Source of the DNA: Nodularia spumigena CCY9414
GTDB taxonomy: Bacteria > Cyanobacteriota > Cyanobacteriia > Cyanobacteriales > Nostocaceae
Length of the DNA stretch: 64,000 nt
NCBI RefSeq assembly: GCF_000340565.2
Contig: NZ_CP007203.1
Location: 1 to 64,000, forward strand
Reading direction: 5' to 3'
Shown: one piece after another, positions 19,545-28,246 of the stretch
Position numbering within the stretch: the stretch's first letter is position 1
Layout of the letters: the number at the start of each line of letters is the position of its first letter
Translations under genes and position numbers: made by a program
Notes under the pieces: model-generated
Database searches by the model: none
The model's input: only the letters and a program-made list of their open reading frames with translations
What the model was told of the DNA's origin: nothing

Positions 19545-20225
19545 GTGTACAAACGCATATCGCTTGTAGTTGCTGTTCTGTCCTTAGGATTTAGTGCTGT
19601 TAGTATCCCCTCAGTGGCTCAGGCTCAGGTACTAATGGCGCAAACCACAAACCCCCAATTAAAGAGACTGTTTGAGGAGGGACAGAGGCTGGTGGCTGCT
19701 AATGACTATAATGGGGCGATCGCCATTTATCAACAAGCTGCTCAAATCGAGCCAAGGAATGCTAGAATTCATTCTGGGATTGGCTACCTCTATGCCCAAC
19801 AAGGAAATTTTCCACCAGCCCTAGCTTCTTATCGTCGAGCGATCGCCATTGACGCTAATAATAGTGATTTTCATTACGCTGTGGGTTATATCAAAGTTAA
19901 TATGGGTGACACCAAAGGCGCGAAAGAATCTTACCGTCGTGCTATCCAACTAAACCGTAACCATTTGAATGCTTATTTGGGTTTAGGTATCACTCAAGCC
20001 CGGATGGGAGACTTTACAGCCGCTAATTGGGCTTACGAACAAGCAATTAAACTTGCTCCCAATAATGCCCAAACTTACGAGTTTATGGCTTTAATGTATA
20101 AACAGCGACGACAAACCGCAAAAGCCAACAACTTGCTTAAAAAAGCTCGTAACTTGTATCAACGGCGAAATGACTCGGCTGGAGTCAACAGGATAGATGG
20201 GATGTTGCGGGAATTAGGAGGCTAA
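19545..20225 (+). CDS. Secreted TPR-repeat protein
   Basis: 226 residues. An N-terminal signal peptide (KRISLVVAVLSLGFSAVSIPSVAQA, cleavage probably after AQA near residue 27) directs export to periplasm or thylakoid lumen. At least four tetratricopeptide repeats follow, such as YNGAIAIYQQAAQIEPRNAR, FPPALASYRRAIAIDANNSD and TKGAKESYRRAIQLNRNHL. TPRs mediate protein-protein contacts; the partner is unknown. The start is GTG at 19545 because it supplies the signal peptide. A cluster of CAGTTAT heptamers lies right after the stop. Confidence 0.82.
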   Translation: MYKRISLVVAVLSLGFSAVSIPSVAQAQVLMAQTTNPQLKRLFEEGQRLVAANDYNGAIAIYQQAAQIEPRNARIHSGIGYLYAQQGNFPPALASYRRAIAIDANNSDFHYAVGYIKVNMGDTKGAKESYRRAIQLNRNHLNAYLGLGITQARMGDFTAANWAYEQAIKLAPNNAQTYEFMALMYKQRRQTAKANNLLKKARNLYQRRNDSAGVNRIDGMLRELGG

Positions 20226-20227
20226 AT

Positions 20228-20257
20228 CAGTTATCAGTTATCAGTTATCAGTTATCA
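20228..20257. repeat. Tandem heptamer CAGTTAT, four copies
   Basis: Four head-to-tail copies of CAGTTAT plus two bases, starting 3 bp after the TPR gene stop. A short-tandem-repeat type common between genes of heterocyst-forming cyanobacteria. Confidence 0.85.
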
Positions 20258-20294
20258 AGGCTGATTTATGGGGATTTAGTCACGCCACCAAGGA

Positions 20295-22016
20295 CTACTG
20301 CTCATCGGGTGTCATTGATTTAGGGGTGGTGGGAGTCTGATAGGCATTTTTTACAGCAGCCCAATTACTGGCAATTGGCATTCGCCAACCAGTACCAAAG
20401 GCGCGATCAGTAATTTTTAATCCTGGGGGTGCTTGTCGGCGTTTAAATTCAGCCCGCGCCACCATCTGAATTACTCGGTTGACAATTACCGGATCATGGC
20501 CTGCGGCGACAATTTGGGCTGCTGATTGGTGGTTGTGGATCAGGTGTTGCAAGATGTCGTCTAAGATTTCGTAGTCGGGTAGAGAATCTTGATCAATTTG
20601 ACCGGGTTTAAGTTCAGCGCTGGGTGGTTTAGTGATAATATTTTGGGGGATAATTTCCCTAACGCGATTTAACCAATGGCAAAGTGCATAAACACGGGTT
20701 TTGGGAACATCAGCAATTACAGCCAACCCACCATTCATATCACCGTAAAGGGTGCAGTAACCTACTGCCATTTCTGATTTGTTACCAGTAGATAATAAGA
20801 GATAACCGAATTTGTTGGCGATCGCCATCAATAAATTACCACGAATCCGCGACTGGATATTCTCTTCAGCAATGCCAAATTCAGTCCCAGCAAACAAATC
20901 AGCTAAGGTGTGATCAAACCCTGCCATTAATTCCCCTATCTTTAAAATAGTGGTTTCAATACCCAGATTTTCCCCTAATGCCAAAGCATCGCTGACAGAA
21001 TGTGATGAACTGTAGGGGGAAGGCATCAGGACACCGAAGACATTTTCTTTACCAAGGGCTACGGATGCGATCGCCGCGACTAAAGCCGAATCAATTCCCC
21101 CACTTAAACCCAGCACCACTTTAGAAAAACGGCACTTTTGGGCATAGTCTCGAACTCCCAACACCAAAGCTTGCCAAATTTCCTCTTCTTCTGACTGATA
21201 TAGAGGTGCTACAGAACTCAACTGTAAATCTCGCTGCGCCTCATCAAATTGAACTATGATTAAATCAGTTGTAAAACCATTAGCACGACAGACAATTTCA
21301 CCTTGACGATTCAAAGCAAAACTGCGCCCATCAAAAATTAAATCATCATTTCCCCCGACTTGATTAGTATAAATCATCGGTTGTTCAAAACGTAACGCAC
21401 TATGTTTGAGCATAGATTCGCGATACTGCTGCTTACCAACACTGTAGGGTGAAGCAGATAAATTCACAATTACATCAACACGCAAAATTGCTAAATCAGC
21501 AATGGGATTGACCGGATAACTGCGTTTACCTAAAAAGTCTTCATCGTTCCATAAATCTTCGCAAATAGTTACACCAATATCAATATTATCTAGGGTGAAA
21601 TAACTAGCTTGTAGCCCTGGTTCAAAATAGCGATTTTCATCAAATACATCATAAGTAGGTAAAAGCCGCTTATGAAAGACTTGCTTTACCTCACCATCTG
21701 CTAACAAAGCGATGCTATTAAATAAACCTTTACCGCCTGTGCTATGGGCTTTTAAATTTTGGGAAACAGTTCCTACTAACACAGCTAAATTCGGCTGTAA
21801 ATCTGTAGCTAGCTGTTTTAATGTCATCCCCATTGCGGCGACAAAACTAGGATTTAATAATAAATCTCTGGGGGGATAGCCACACAAAGAAAGTTCTGGT
21901 GTTAATAATAAACGCGCACCTTTAGCGGCTGCTTTTTGCGCTGCTGACAGAATTTTTTGGGCATTTCCCGGCAAATCACCAATTATGGGATTTAGTTGAG
22001 CGATCGCAATTTTCAT
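20295..22016 (-). CDS. nadE: Glutamine-dependent NAD+ synthetase
   Basis: Last step of NAD synthesis: amidation of nicotinate adenine dinucleotide using glutamine and ATP. The 573 residues form two domains. The N-terminal nitrilase-type glutaminase has the Glu-Lys-Cys triad E41 (LTPELSLCGYPP), K117 (HKRLLPTYDVFDE) and C152 (GVTICEDLW). The C-terminal synthetase has the PP-loop SGGIDS at 305-310 and LLSTGNKSEMAVGYCTLYGDM. It is the last gene of the minus-strand pncB-nadD-nrtR-nadE cluster, about 190 bp after nrtR. Confidence 0.97.
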   Translation of the reverse strand: MKIAIAQLNPIIGDLPGNAQKILSAAQKAAAKGARLLLTPELSLCGYPPRDLLLNPSFVAAMGMTLKQLATDLQPNLAVLVGTVSQNLKAHSTGGKGLFNSIALLADGEVKQVFHKRLLPTYDVFDENRYFEPGLQASYFTLDNIDIGVTICEDLWNDEDFLGKRSYPVNPIADLAILRVDVIVNLSASPYSVGKQQYRESMLKHSALRFEQPMIYTNQVGGNDDLIFDGRSFALNRQGEIVCRANGFTTDLIIVQFDEAQRDLQLSSVAPLYQSEEEEIWQALVLGVRDYAQKCRFSKVVLGLSGGIDSALVAAIASVALGKENVFGVLMPSPYSSSHSVSDALALGENLGIETTILKIGELMAGFDHTLADLFAGTEFGIAEENIQSRIRGNLLMAIANKFGYLLLSTGNKSEMAVGYCTLYGDMNGGLAVIADVPKTRVYALCHWLNRVREIIPQNIITKPPSAELKPGQIDQDSLPDYEILDDILQHLIHNHQSAAQIVAAGHDPVIVNRVIQMVARAEFKRRQAPPGLKITDRAFGTGWRMPIASNWAAVKNAYQTPTTPKSMTPDEQ

Positions 22017-22205
22017 GGTGGATGTTTGATTAAAATTTTGTGCTAAGTAAAAATTAGAATTATCAAATTAAAATATGGCGATTCCCATTTTAATTTGGTA
22101 CACCAAGAATTAATTGTCCACAGATATAGACGCGTTAGCGGCTTGCCATAGGCTACACAGATAATATAATATAGTACCTAGCAAAGTGGGAAACGCTATA
22201 AGCTA

Positions 22206-22952
22206 CTAAATAAATACTAAAGGTTTATCTTTAAAAGGTGCAAAAGCCTCAGCATCAAACTTATATAAACTAGCCGGACGACCAGCACCCCGTGAAACTT
22301 TGATTCCGGTATCGGACAAAAAACCTAACTTCAGTAGCCGCGCCCGAAAGTTAGAATAATCAGCAAAATTGTCGCCTAAAACTGTAGTGTATAACTGATA
22401 CAAATCATTTAATGTAAAGCTAGCTGGCAAAACATCAAAAGCAACGGGACTATACTCTAACTTATTTCGTAAACGTCTGTGTCCATAAGCCAAAACTTGA
22501 TTATGATCAAAAGCTAATTGTGGGACATCTTTAACTGGATACCAAGCAATACCAGAGACTTTATCAGCAATTAATTCTGCTTCTTCAAATCTCACTAGGG
22601 CAAAATAACTAACTGAGAGATAACGTATACCATAACTACCAGCAGCTTCCCGTGGATCGCGATGGGGACCGCCAAAGGTGTATAACTGTTCTAAATAAAG
22701 ATTATTCACCCTAATTTTTTCTGCCATAATTCGATAGGCAGCATCTTCTAAAGACTCTCCTTGACGTACCAAAGTACCGGGAAGACTCCAAGAATTTAAA
22801 AATGGTTCCTGTTGTCGCATGATTAAGAGAACTAGTAGCCGATTTTGGGCAGTATCTACAGAGAAAATGACATTATCAACGCCAACCTTAAAATCGGCCA
22901 AAGGTTGTTGATTTAGTGGAATTGGTATCTTTTTGTGGTTGCGTCCTGGCAT
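22206..22952 (-). CDS. nrtR: NrtR-type NUDIX-related regulator of NAD metabolism
   Basis: 248 residues: a NUDIX-like domain (about 20-150) followed by a winged-helix domain (about 165-248) with ARLLKLGFLSDTGIKVSRGAGRPASLYKF. The NUDIX box is degenerate: G59 and E66 are six apart rather than five, and the catalytic R-E-x2-E-E has become R-I-M-A-E-K. This fits NrtR repressors, which use the fold to sense an NAD-related ligand such as ADP-ribose instead of hydrolysing it. Its position between nadD and nadE and a dyad before pncB support the call. The start overlaps the nadD end by 40 bp. Confidence 0.85.
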   Translation of the reverse strand: MPGRNHKKIPIPLNQQPLADFKVGVDNVIFSVDTAQNRLLVLLIMRQQEPFLNSWSLPGTLVRQGESLEDAAYRIMAEKIRVNNLYLEQLYTFGGPHRDPREAAGSYGIRYLSVSYFALVRFEEAELIADKVSGIAWYPVKDVPQLAFDHNQVLAYGHRRLRNKLEYSPVAFDVLPASFTLNDLYQLYTTVLGDNFADYSNFRARLLKLGFLSDTGIKVSRGAGRPASLYKFDAEAFAPFKDKPLVFI

Positions 22953-23512
22953 TTGTACAAATGCTCTTGATGAATATAAGCGACAATTGGGGGAGTTAGG
23001 GCTTGAGTATCTCCATGTTCACGATAAGCTGTGGAGGAAACATCTATACCAGTTAAGCTAGCGATCGCAATGTTACCGCCCAGATTCTGCACAGCCTCCA
23101 AGCTATACTCATCTATGGCATATCCTGGTCGTGGCACAATCAGGAGTTGCACTTGCTGTAACAAATCTTCAATGCGATACCAGCGCGGTAACTGATGCAA
23201 TAAATCTGAACCAATCACCAAAGTAAACTCAGTCTCCTCACCCCAGCGAGACTTGGCTTTTTCCACAGTTTCCAGAGTTCTGAAACTACTCAAATCCTGT
23301 TCCAAAGCAATATTCTGGCGTGGGGTATCAATATCCATAATCAACAATTGCAGCATTGTAGCCCGATGTTGCAAAGGCGTTTGATGAGACTTAAAAGGAT
23401 TATCAGCCGCCCAAACAGCCACCCAATCATAACCCTCAGATAACCACCTGAGAATCTTCTGATGTCCAGCCGTCGGGGGATCAGCACTAGTACCAAATAA
23501 AGCAATTCTCAT
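22913..23512 (-). CDS. nadD: Nicotinate-nucleotide adenylyltransferase
   Basis: Joins nicotinate mononucleotide to AMP to give nicotinate adenine dinucleotide. The 199 residues have the nucleotidyltransferase motif GTSADPPTAGH at 7-17 (family pattern GGTFDPxHxGH) and the late IDVSSTAYRE equivalent of ISSTxxR. FTLVIGSDLLHQLPRW is the usual central segment. It overlaps pncB by four bases upstream and nrtR by 40 bp downstream, so the genes form one transcription and translation unit. Confidence 0.93.
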   Translation of the reverse strand: MRIALFGTSADPPTAGHQKILRWLSEGYDWVAVWAADNPFKSHQTPLQHRATMLQLLIMDIDTPRQNIALEQDLSSFRTLETVEKAKSRWGEETEFTLVIGSDLLHQLPRWYRIEDLLQQVQLLIVPRPGYAIDEYSLEAVQNLGGNIAIASLTGIDVSSTAYREHGDTQALTPPIVAYIHQEHLYKCQDATTKRYQFH

Positions 23513-24906
23513 CTCTGTGTCCTCTGCGCCTCTGCGGTTGGTTTGCTCGTCTTTAAAATCAACTCCTGTAACTGGGCAGAAATTTCCACCTCCACCCCCA
23601 CAGGATCATCCAAACGGCGAGTTTCCGCAGGTAAACTAGCCACACTAGCCGCAGTCCTTTGGCGAATCTCCGGCAAACTTTCCTGCTGATGCAACCGTTC
23701 ACCATTCTTGACTACCAACTGTAACAAAGGTGATCCCAAGACATTGCTTTCATCTACTAATGCCAACTTATCGGCTTTTACCTTACCCCCCACAAAGGAA
23801 CGAAAAATTTGCTTGCGTCCGGGATAAGTCACCTTCCCACTTGACTGTTTCATCACCGGGATACCATCAATTTCTACGAGTTTATAGACTCCATTTACAG
23901 GCGCACCCGTAACTAATCGAGTTCCCAACCCATAGCCATCGATTTGGGCATCAGCAGCCTTGAGTCTGGCAATTTCCCATTCATCTAAATCACCGCTAGC
24001 AAAAATTGATACATTAGGAAGAAGCGATCGCACTTGTTTTGACAAAGTAACCAAATCTCCAGAATCCAACCTCACCCCAGTTAATTCCATTTCGCCAGCA
24101 TTGACTTTTGCAGCTAACTGCTGTGCCGCAGCGATGGTATCGTATGTATCAATTAATAATGGCGAACCGGGAAAATAGCGATGAAAGGCAGTAAAAGCCT
24201 GCTCTTCACTACCTGCCATTGCGGAAAGTGCCATAACTAAAGCGTGAGCCATCGTACCACTTGGCTGTTCTCCCAGTTGTAGCGCTGCTAACACATTAGA
24301 AGTAGAATTTAAGCCCCCTGCCAAACCAGCCCGCGCCGCCCATAAAGAGGCTTGGGGACTAAACGCCCTTCGCGTGCCAAATTCTAAAAGTGTGGCTGAT
24401 TCGCCCGCAACATCCCGGAGGCGTGCCGCCCTGGTAGCAATCAAGGTTTGATAATTAATCGTATTGAGTAAATAAGTTTCTACCAGCTGTGCTTGCCAAA
24501 GGGGTGCTTCCACCCGCAATAATGGCTGATGAGCAAATACGGCTGTTCCTTCCGGTACTGCCCAGACATCACCCGTGAAACACCCCTCAGCTAAAAGTTT
24601 CCAAAAGTCTTCACTTGCATGAGCAAAAATTCCCGTCCCCTGTAAAGCCTTTATCTGAGCAGGGCGAAAGCGAAAGTTTGCCAAATATACCAAAACCTGC
24701 TGTAGCCCCATAGCGATTAAATAACCAAAATTTTCTGGCAAGCGTCTAACAAATAATTCAAAGCTAGCCCGTCGTTGTTCTACACCTTCACCCGTGTAAC
24801 AAGCTGCCATTGTTAGTTGATAAAGGTCAGTTAGCAAGCTGTAATCAGCCGCACACAGATTTCCTTGTTGTTTCTCTATGCCGTCCCAGTCTGGAAAAGT
24901 TGTCAT
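23509..24906 (-). CDS. pncB: Nicotinate phosphoribosyltransferase
   Basis: Salvages nicotinate with PRPP to nicotinate mononucleotide, the substrate of the adjacent NadD. 465 residues, with SLLTDLYQLTMAACYTGEG near the N-terminus, LEFGTRRAFSPQASLWAARA in the core and VRLDSGDLVTLSKQVR as the phosphate-binding region. It is the first gene of the cluster; a 19-bp dyad about 35 bp upstream is a likely NrtR operator. The last ~10 codons (PTAEAQRTQR) resemble translation of the common CTCTGCGCCTCTGCG repeat, so the tail may be repeat-derived. Confidence 0.95.
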   Translation of the reverse strand: MTTFPDWDGIEKQQGNLCAADYSLLTDLYQLTMAACYTGEGVEQRRASFELFVRRLPENFGYLIAMGLQQVLVYLANFRFRPAQIKALQGTGIFAHASEDFWKLLAEGCFTGDVWAVPEGTAVFAHQPLLRVEAPLWQAQLVETYLLNTINYQTLIATRAARLRDVAGESATLLEFGTRRAFSPQASLWAARAGLAGGLNSTSNVLAALQLGEQPSGTMAHALVMALSAMAGSEEQAFTAFHRYFPGSPLLIDTYDTIAAAQQLAAKVNAGEMELTGVRLDSGDLVTLSKQVRSLLPNVSIFASGDLDEWEIARLKAADAQIDGYGLGTRLVTGAPVNGVYKLVEIDGIPVMKQSSGKVTYPGRKQIFRSFVGGKVKADKLALVDESNVLGSPLLQLVVKNGERLHQQESLPEIRQRTAASVASLPAETRRLDDPVGVEVEISAQLQELILKTSKPTAEAQRTQR

Positions 24907-24939
24907 GCAAGAGCGTCCTTAGAAGAATGCTACTTTTAT

Positions 24940-24958
24940 TATGGTAGATTTTACTATA
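24940..24958. promoter_or_regulatory. Candidate NrtR operator upstream of pncB
   Basis: TATGGTAGATTTTACTATA is an imperfect 19-bp palindrome in which 14 of 19 positions match the reverse complement. It is 34 bp before the pncB start codon. Its GTA...TAC core and place at the head of a cluster containing nrtR make it the best operator candidate. I cannot check it against a curated motif. The remaining 24959-25260 is A/T-rich promoter-like DNA with no gene seen. Confidence 0.5.
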
Positions 24959-25280
24959 AATAATGTCAACTCTAAAACCTATAAATTCATATACTGTTCT
25001 CCTACAGGAGAAATAAGATAGGTTAATCCCAAAATATACAATTATTTAATATATTTTAATAGTGAATTTCAATAATATTTTTGCACAAACTTTTGCTCAG
25101 ATGAGATTATAATTTATAATTGAGGGTAAGAGTTAGACTTACACATCAGCTAAAGTATTGCAAAGATACCCAAAGAAGTATTGCAGATATTTGCAATATA
25201 TTGAGATTTTAATCTAGTGGATAATATCAGCACTAAAGTAGATCAATAACATTCAACGCGACTCAAAAAAGGAGTCTTAT

Positions 25281-25433
25281 ATGGCTATTTCAAAGACATT
25301 TGTCAGCATAATGCAGTATGTTTCTGAAGCTGTAATGCGAATTTTTAGCCCCACTGAGGATGCTTATCCCATGATTGGTGTGCAGCCATTTACAGGTGAA
25401 CTTTATAAACGAGGAACAGCAAAGGTTTGGTAG
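25281..25433 (+). CDS. Small conserved-looking protein, 50 aa
   Basis: ATG at 25281 is preceded by AAAAGGAG at 25266-25273, a strong ribosome site at good distance. The 50 residues begin MAISKTFVSIMQYVSEAVMR and include IGVQPFTGELYKRG, with no long hydrophobic segment. The composition, strong start signal and 370-bp A/T-rich upstream region suggest a real, well expressed gene rather than chance. I do not recognise a named family. It is convergent with ubiD, separated by a C/G-rich inverted repeat. Confidence 0.65.
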   Translation: MAISKTFVSIMQYVSEAVMRIFSPTEDAYPMIGVQPFTGELYKRGTAKVW

Positions 25434-25460
25434 TTCTGTTCACCAAAATGAATTATCAAG

Positions 25461-25556
25461 AAGAACCCCACCCCCAACCCCCTCCGATATCAAAGGTTTA
25501 TCCTTTTCTTCGCCCCGTTGCGGGGGTATTTCGGGGGGGTGCGAGGAGGGGGCTAA
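25461..25556. repeat. C-rich/G-rich inverted repeat between convergent genes
   Basis: ACCCCACCCCCAACCCCCTCC (25464-25484) pairs loosely with GGGGGGGTGCGAGGAGGGGG (25533-25552). A smaller hairpin CCCCGTTGCGGGG sits inside (25513-25525). It lies between the stops of the 50-aa gene and ubiD and could terminate both. Four G-runs in 25521-25552 also allow a quadruplex. A related C-rich fragment (CCCACCCCTAACCCCTCC) is near 37405. Confidence 0.5.
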
Positions 25557-25570
25557 GAATGGAATAGTTT

Positions 25571-27079
25571 CTACCGCATATCGTAACCGAACAAATTCGG
25601 ATCGACTTCTCCTAACTTTAAATCGGCTAAACCATACTCAGCCCATCGTTTGTCTACCATCGCGGCTATATCTGGATCTGATTCTAAGGGCGAACCCCAT
25701 TCGTGGTCTGTTTCTGGTGGAATCTTGGTCGTCGCATCAATTCCCATCCTTCCACCTAAACCAATTTTCTCACTAGCAAAATCTAAGGTATCAAAGGGTG
25801 TATTCGGCAAAATAAATACATCCCGACTGGGGTCAACTTTGGAACTAATCGCCCACACGACTTGACGCGGGTCACGAATATTGATATCTTTATCTACAAC
25901 AATTACAAATTTGGTGTAGGTAAATTGGGGTAAGGCACTCCAAAAAGCCAAAGCCGCCCGTCGCGCTTGTCCCGGATATGCTTTATCAATGGAAATAATC
26001 GCCGCTTTGTAACTCAAAGCTTCCATTGGTAAGAAGAAATCGACAATTTCGGAGACTTGTTGCCGCAGAATAGGAGTGTAAATCCGATTGAGTGCGATCG
26101 CCATCATCGCTTCTTCTTTAGGTGGACGACCGCTAAATGTGGTTAAATAAATGGGATCTTTGCGGTGAGTCATACACCCGAAGCGCACCAATGGCGAATC
26201 TTCCACACCCCCATAATAACCCATGTGATCACCAAAAGGACCATCTGGTAAGACTTCCCCTGGTGTGATTGTCCCTTCTAAAACAAACTCGGAATCTGCG
26301 GGAACTTCCAAATCTACGGTTTTACACTTGGCTAAATTTACACCGGAACCGCCATACAGTCCAGCAAATAACCATTCTGATAAATCTACCGGAATGGGAG
26401 TCGCAGCTGCCATGATAATTAAAGGATCTACACCCAGGGCGATCGCAACTTCTAACTTTTTACCACATTCAGCAGCTTTGCGTAAATGTCTCGCCCCACC
26501 CCGCACAGATAACCAGTGAACAGTCATGGTATTTTTAGATTGCAGTTGCAAGCGATACACACCCACATTAGGCGTACCCGTCTCACAATCCTTAGTAATT
26601 ACCAAACCCAGAGTGATAATCTTACCAGCATCATTTATGTAAGGACGAATCAAAGGTAACTTATTCAAATCCAAATCATCACCTTGAAGCACCACTTGCT
26701 GACAAGCTGGGAAAAAATCTCTTCCTGGTTTAGCCTTCACCACATCAAACAGCACTTTCCCAAAATCTATAGCTTGGGAAATCTTTTTCGGTGGTTTTGG
26801 TTGTTGCAGCATACCCAACTTTTTACCCAAAGTCTCTAATTCCTCTGGATGCTGCATATTCATTGCCCAGCATATCCTTTCCACAGTTCCCATCAAGTTA
26901 ACCGCCACCGGGAACGATGCACCCTTGACGTTTTCAAATAGTAACCCTGGACCACCTTTTTGCAGCATCCGGTTGCAAATTTCTGCAATTTCAAATTCTG
27001 GGTCAACTAAAGCTGAAATTCTCTTTAATTGTCCTCTTTCTTCCAGAATTTTGATGAATCCTCTTAAGTCTCTTGCCAT
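25571..27079 (-). CDS. ubiD: UbiD-family (prFMN-dependent) decarboxylase
   Basis: Decarboxylates 4-hydroxybenzoate-type intermediates. In cyanobacteria UbiD homologues act in plastoquinone synthesis together with the UbiX flavin prenyltransferase, which is not in this window. The 502 residues have the family N-terminus RDLRGFIKILEERGQLKRI, the central NVGVYRLQLQSKNTMTVHW, PDGPFGDHMGYYG (acidic active-site region) and RMGIDATTK near the end. Normal length. Upstream lies a 1.1-kb stretch without clear genes. Confidence 0.92.
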   Translation of the reverse strand: MARDLRGFIKILEERGQLKRISALVDPEFEIAEICNRMLQKGGPGLLFENVKGASFPVAVNLMGTVERICWAMNMQHPEELETLGKKLGMLQQPKPPKKISQAIDFGKVLFDVVKAKPGRDFFPACQQVVLQGDDLDLNKLPLIRPYINDAGKIITLGLVITKDCETGTPNVGVYRLQLQSKNTMTVHWLSVRGGARHLRKAAECGKKLEVAIALGVDPLIIMAAATPIPVDLSEWLFAGLYGGSGVNLAKCKTVDLEVPADSEFVLEGTITPGEVLPDGPFGDHMGYYGGVEDSPLVRFGCMTHRKDPIYLTTFSGRPPKEEAMMAIALNRIYTPILRQQVSEIVDFFLPMEALSYKAAIISIDKAYPGQARRAALAFWSALPQFTYTKFVIVVDKDINIRDPRQVVWAISSKVDPSRDVFILPNTPFDTLDFASEKIGLGGRMGIDATTKIPPETDHEWGSPLESDPDIAAMVDKRWAEYGLADLKLGEVDPNLFGYDMR

Positions 27080-27373
27080 TGTGCTAATAAATTGGAATAT
27101 TTAAGAAATGTAAAGCGTTCTCTTATATTATTCATTATTAGCCACAAGTAGGTTGCCAAAGCCACCTTGCAGTCCATGATAAAATTCGGGAACCAGAAAA
27201 AACTTTCTCCCAACCCTCACTTCCCACAATGCCCAGTAATTTTGGTTAAATCTAGATTTAACTGTAAATTAACCCAGTTATGAGCTTTTCTTAACCCCAA
27301 AGTCATTTCTATTTAGTTATCCTAATGCAGGATAGGCATTATTTGTGACAAATAAGCACTAACCTCCTCAAAC

Positions 27374-27466
27374 ATGGCAATAATATATACCGTCCTGGCA
27401 GGTGGTCTTGTAACGTTACCCCTGCTGGGTTTGTTTTTTCCTGCCGACTTATTGATATTTGATTAA
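27374..27466 (+). CDS. Possible one-helix membrane mini-protein, 30 aa
   Basis: An ATG frame of 30 codons coding AIIYTVLAGGLVTLPLLGLFF and ending DLLIFD: a single hydrophobic helix with an acidic end, like the small subunits of photosynthetic complexes, though it matches none I can name. There is no Shine-Dalgarno sequence before it. It lies in a 1167-bp gene-free region. Conservation is the only real test. Confidence 0.35.
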   Translation: MAIIYTVLAGGLVTLPLLGLFFPADLLIFD

Positions 27467-28038
27467 TAAACAAGCTGAAAAACATTTAGTTGGCATATTT
27501 AAATTACATTGGTAATTTTTGGCAAAAACGGCAAAAACAAGCATACATAAGCGTTTCGAGAAAAAGGTTGTTTAGAATCTAAAACCCTTATCCTACCGTC
27601 AATACATTAAAAAACCCTTGTGGGAAACCTTCAAGGAATTTTTAGGACTGATTGTTTTTGCCAAGCCTAGCAAGAAACTGGAGTTCATGGTTGAAGCATT
27701 ATCATCTCACCCTCGTAATTTGGCTACAGTATTGTAATTAGTTATTTGATTTTTGATTAACGGGCTAATTGATTTAACAGTTAGTTCTCAATTAATATGT
27801 TAAAAATCCAGGTTTGTCGCTTGTGTATATTAATAAAATTGCTAATTTAGAGATTTAGCATAGAAGTTTATCTATCAAATCATCATAAATTTACCTCTCT
27901 TTCTTATTGCTACTTATTGACAATACATTCTGATGCCATTTTGTCATATTAATCACTGCTCAAAATCTTTTCTCCCTACAAATGTCTGATTTTATTCTTT
28001 GTTTACATTTTTGTTTCAGTAATTACCGCTTGTGACAG

Positions 28039-28143
28039 TTGAAGGTGCGGAATGTGGGTGAAAAAGTCGAATCCGCAAAAAAACTGGAGCAGTTTGATTC
28101 TTTACGAGATGCCATTGAGGATGTCTTGCATTTTGCGTCCTAA
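28039..28143 (+). pseudogene. Possible gene fragment ending in a repeat
   Basis: A short open frame from TTG 28039 (or GTG 28045) reads LKVRNVGEKVESAKKLEQ and then FDSLRDAIEDVLHFAS, amphipathic and protein-like. Its stop codon is the first base triplet of TAACCTCCTTGGCGGTTGCTATA, the end of the repeat family at 18536 and 29357. It may be the remains of a gene cut by that repeat. An in-frame stop precedes it and no start signal is seen, so this is weak. The rest of 27080-28246 has no gene I can support. Confidence 0.25.
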
Positions 28144-28204
28144 CCTCCTTGGCGGTTGCTATATTCAGATGCTAATTAATCAATCAATCAGATCCCCGAC
28201 TTCA

Positions 28205-28235
28205 GATCCCCGACTTCTTTGAGAAGTCGGGGATC
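28205..28235 (-). terminator. Strong hairpin after the WD40 gene
   Basis: Perfect 14-bp stem (GATCCCCGACTTCT at 28205-28218 and its complement at 28222-28235) with a 3-nt loop, 12 bp past the WD40 stop. A partial extra copy of the left arm, GATCCCCGACTTC, lies at 28190-28202, so it is a dispersed palindromic repeat that may also work as terminator. Confidence 0.6.
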
Positions 28236-28246
28236 TCAGCATTCAT

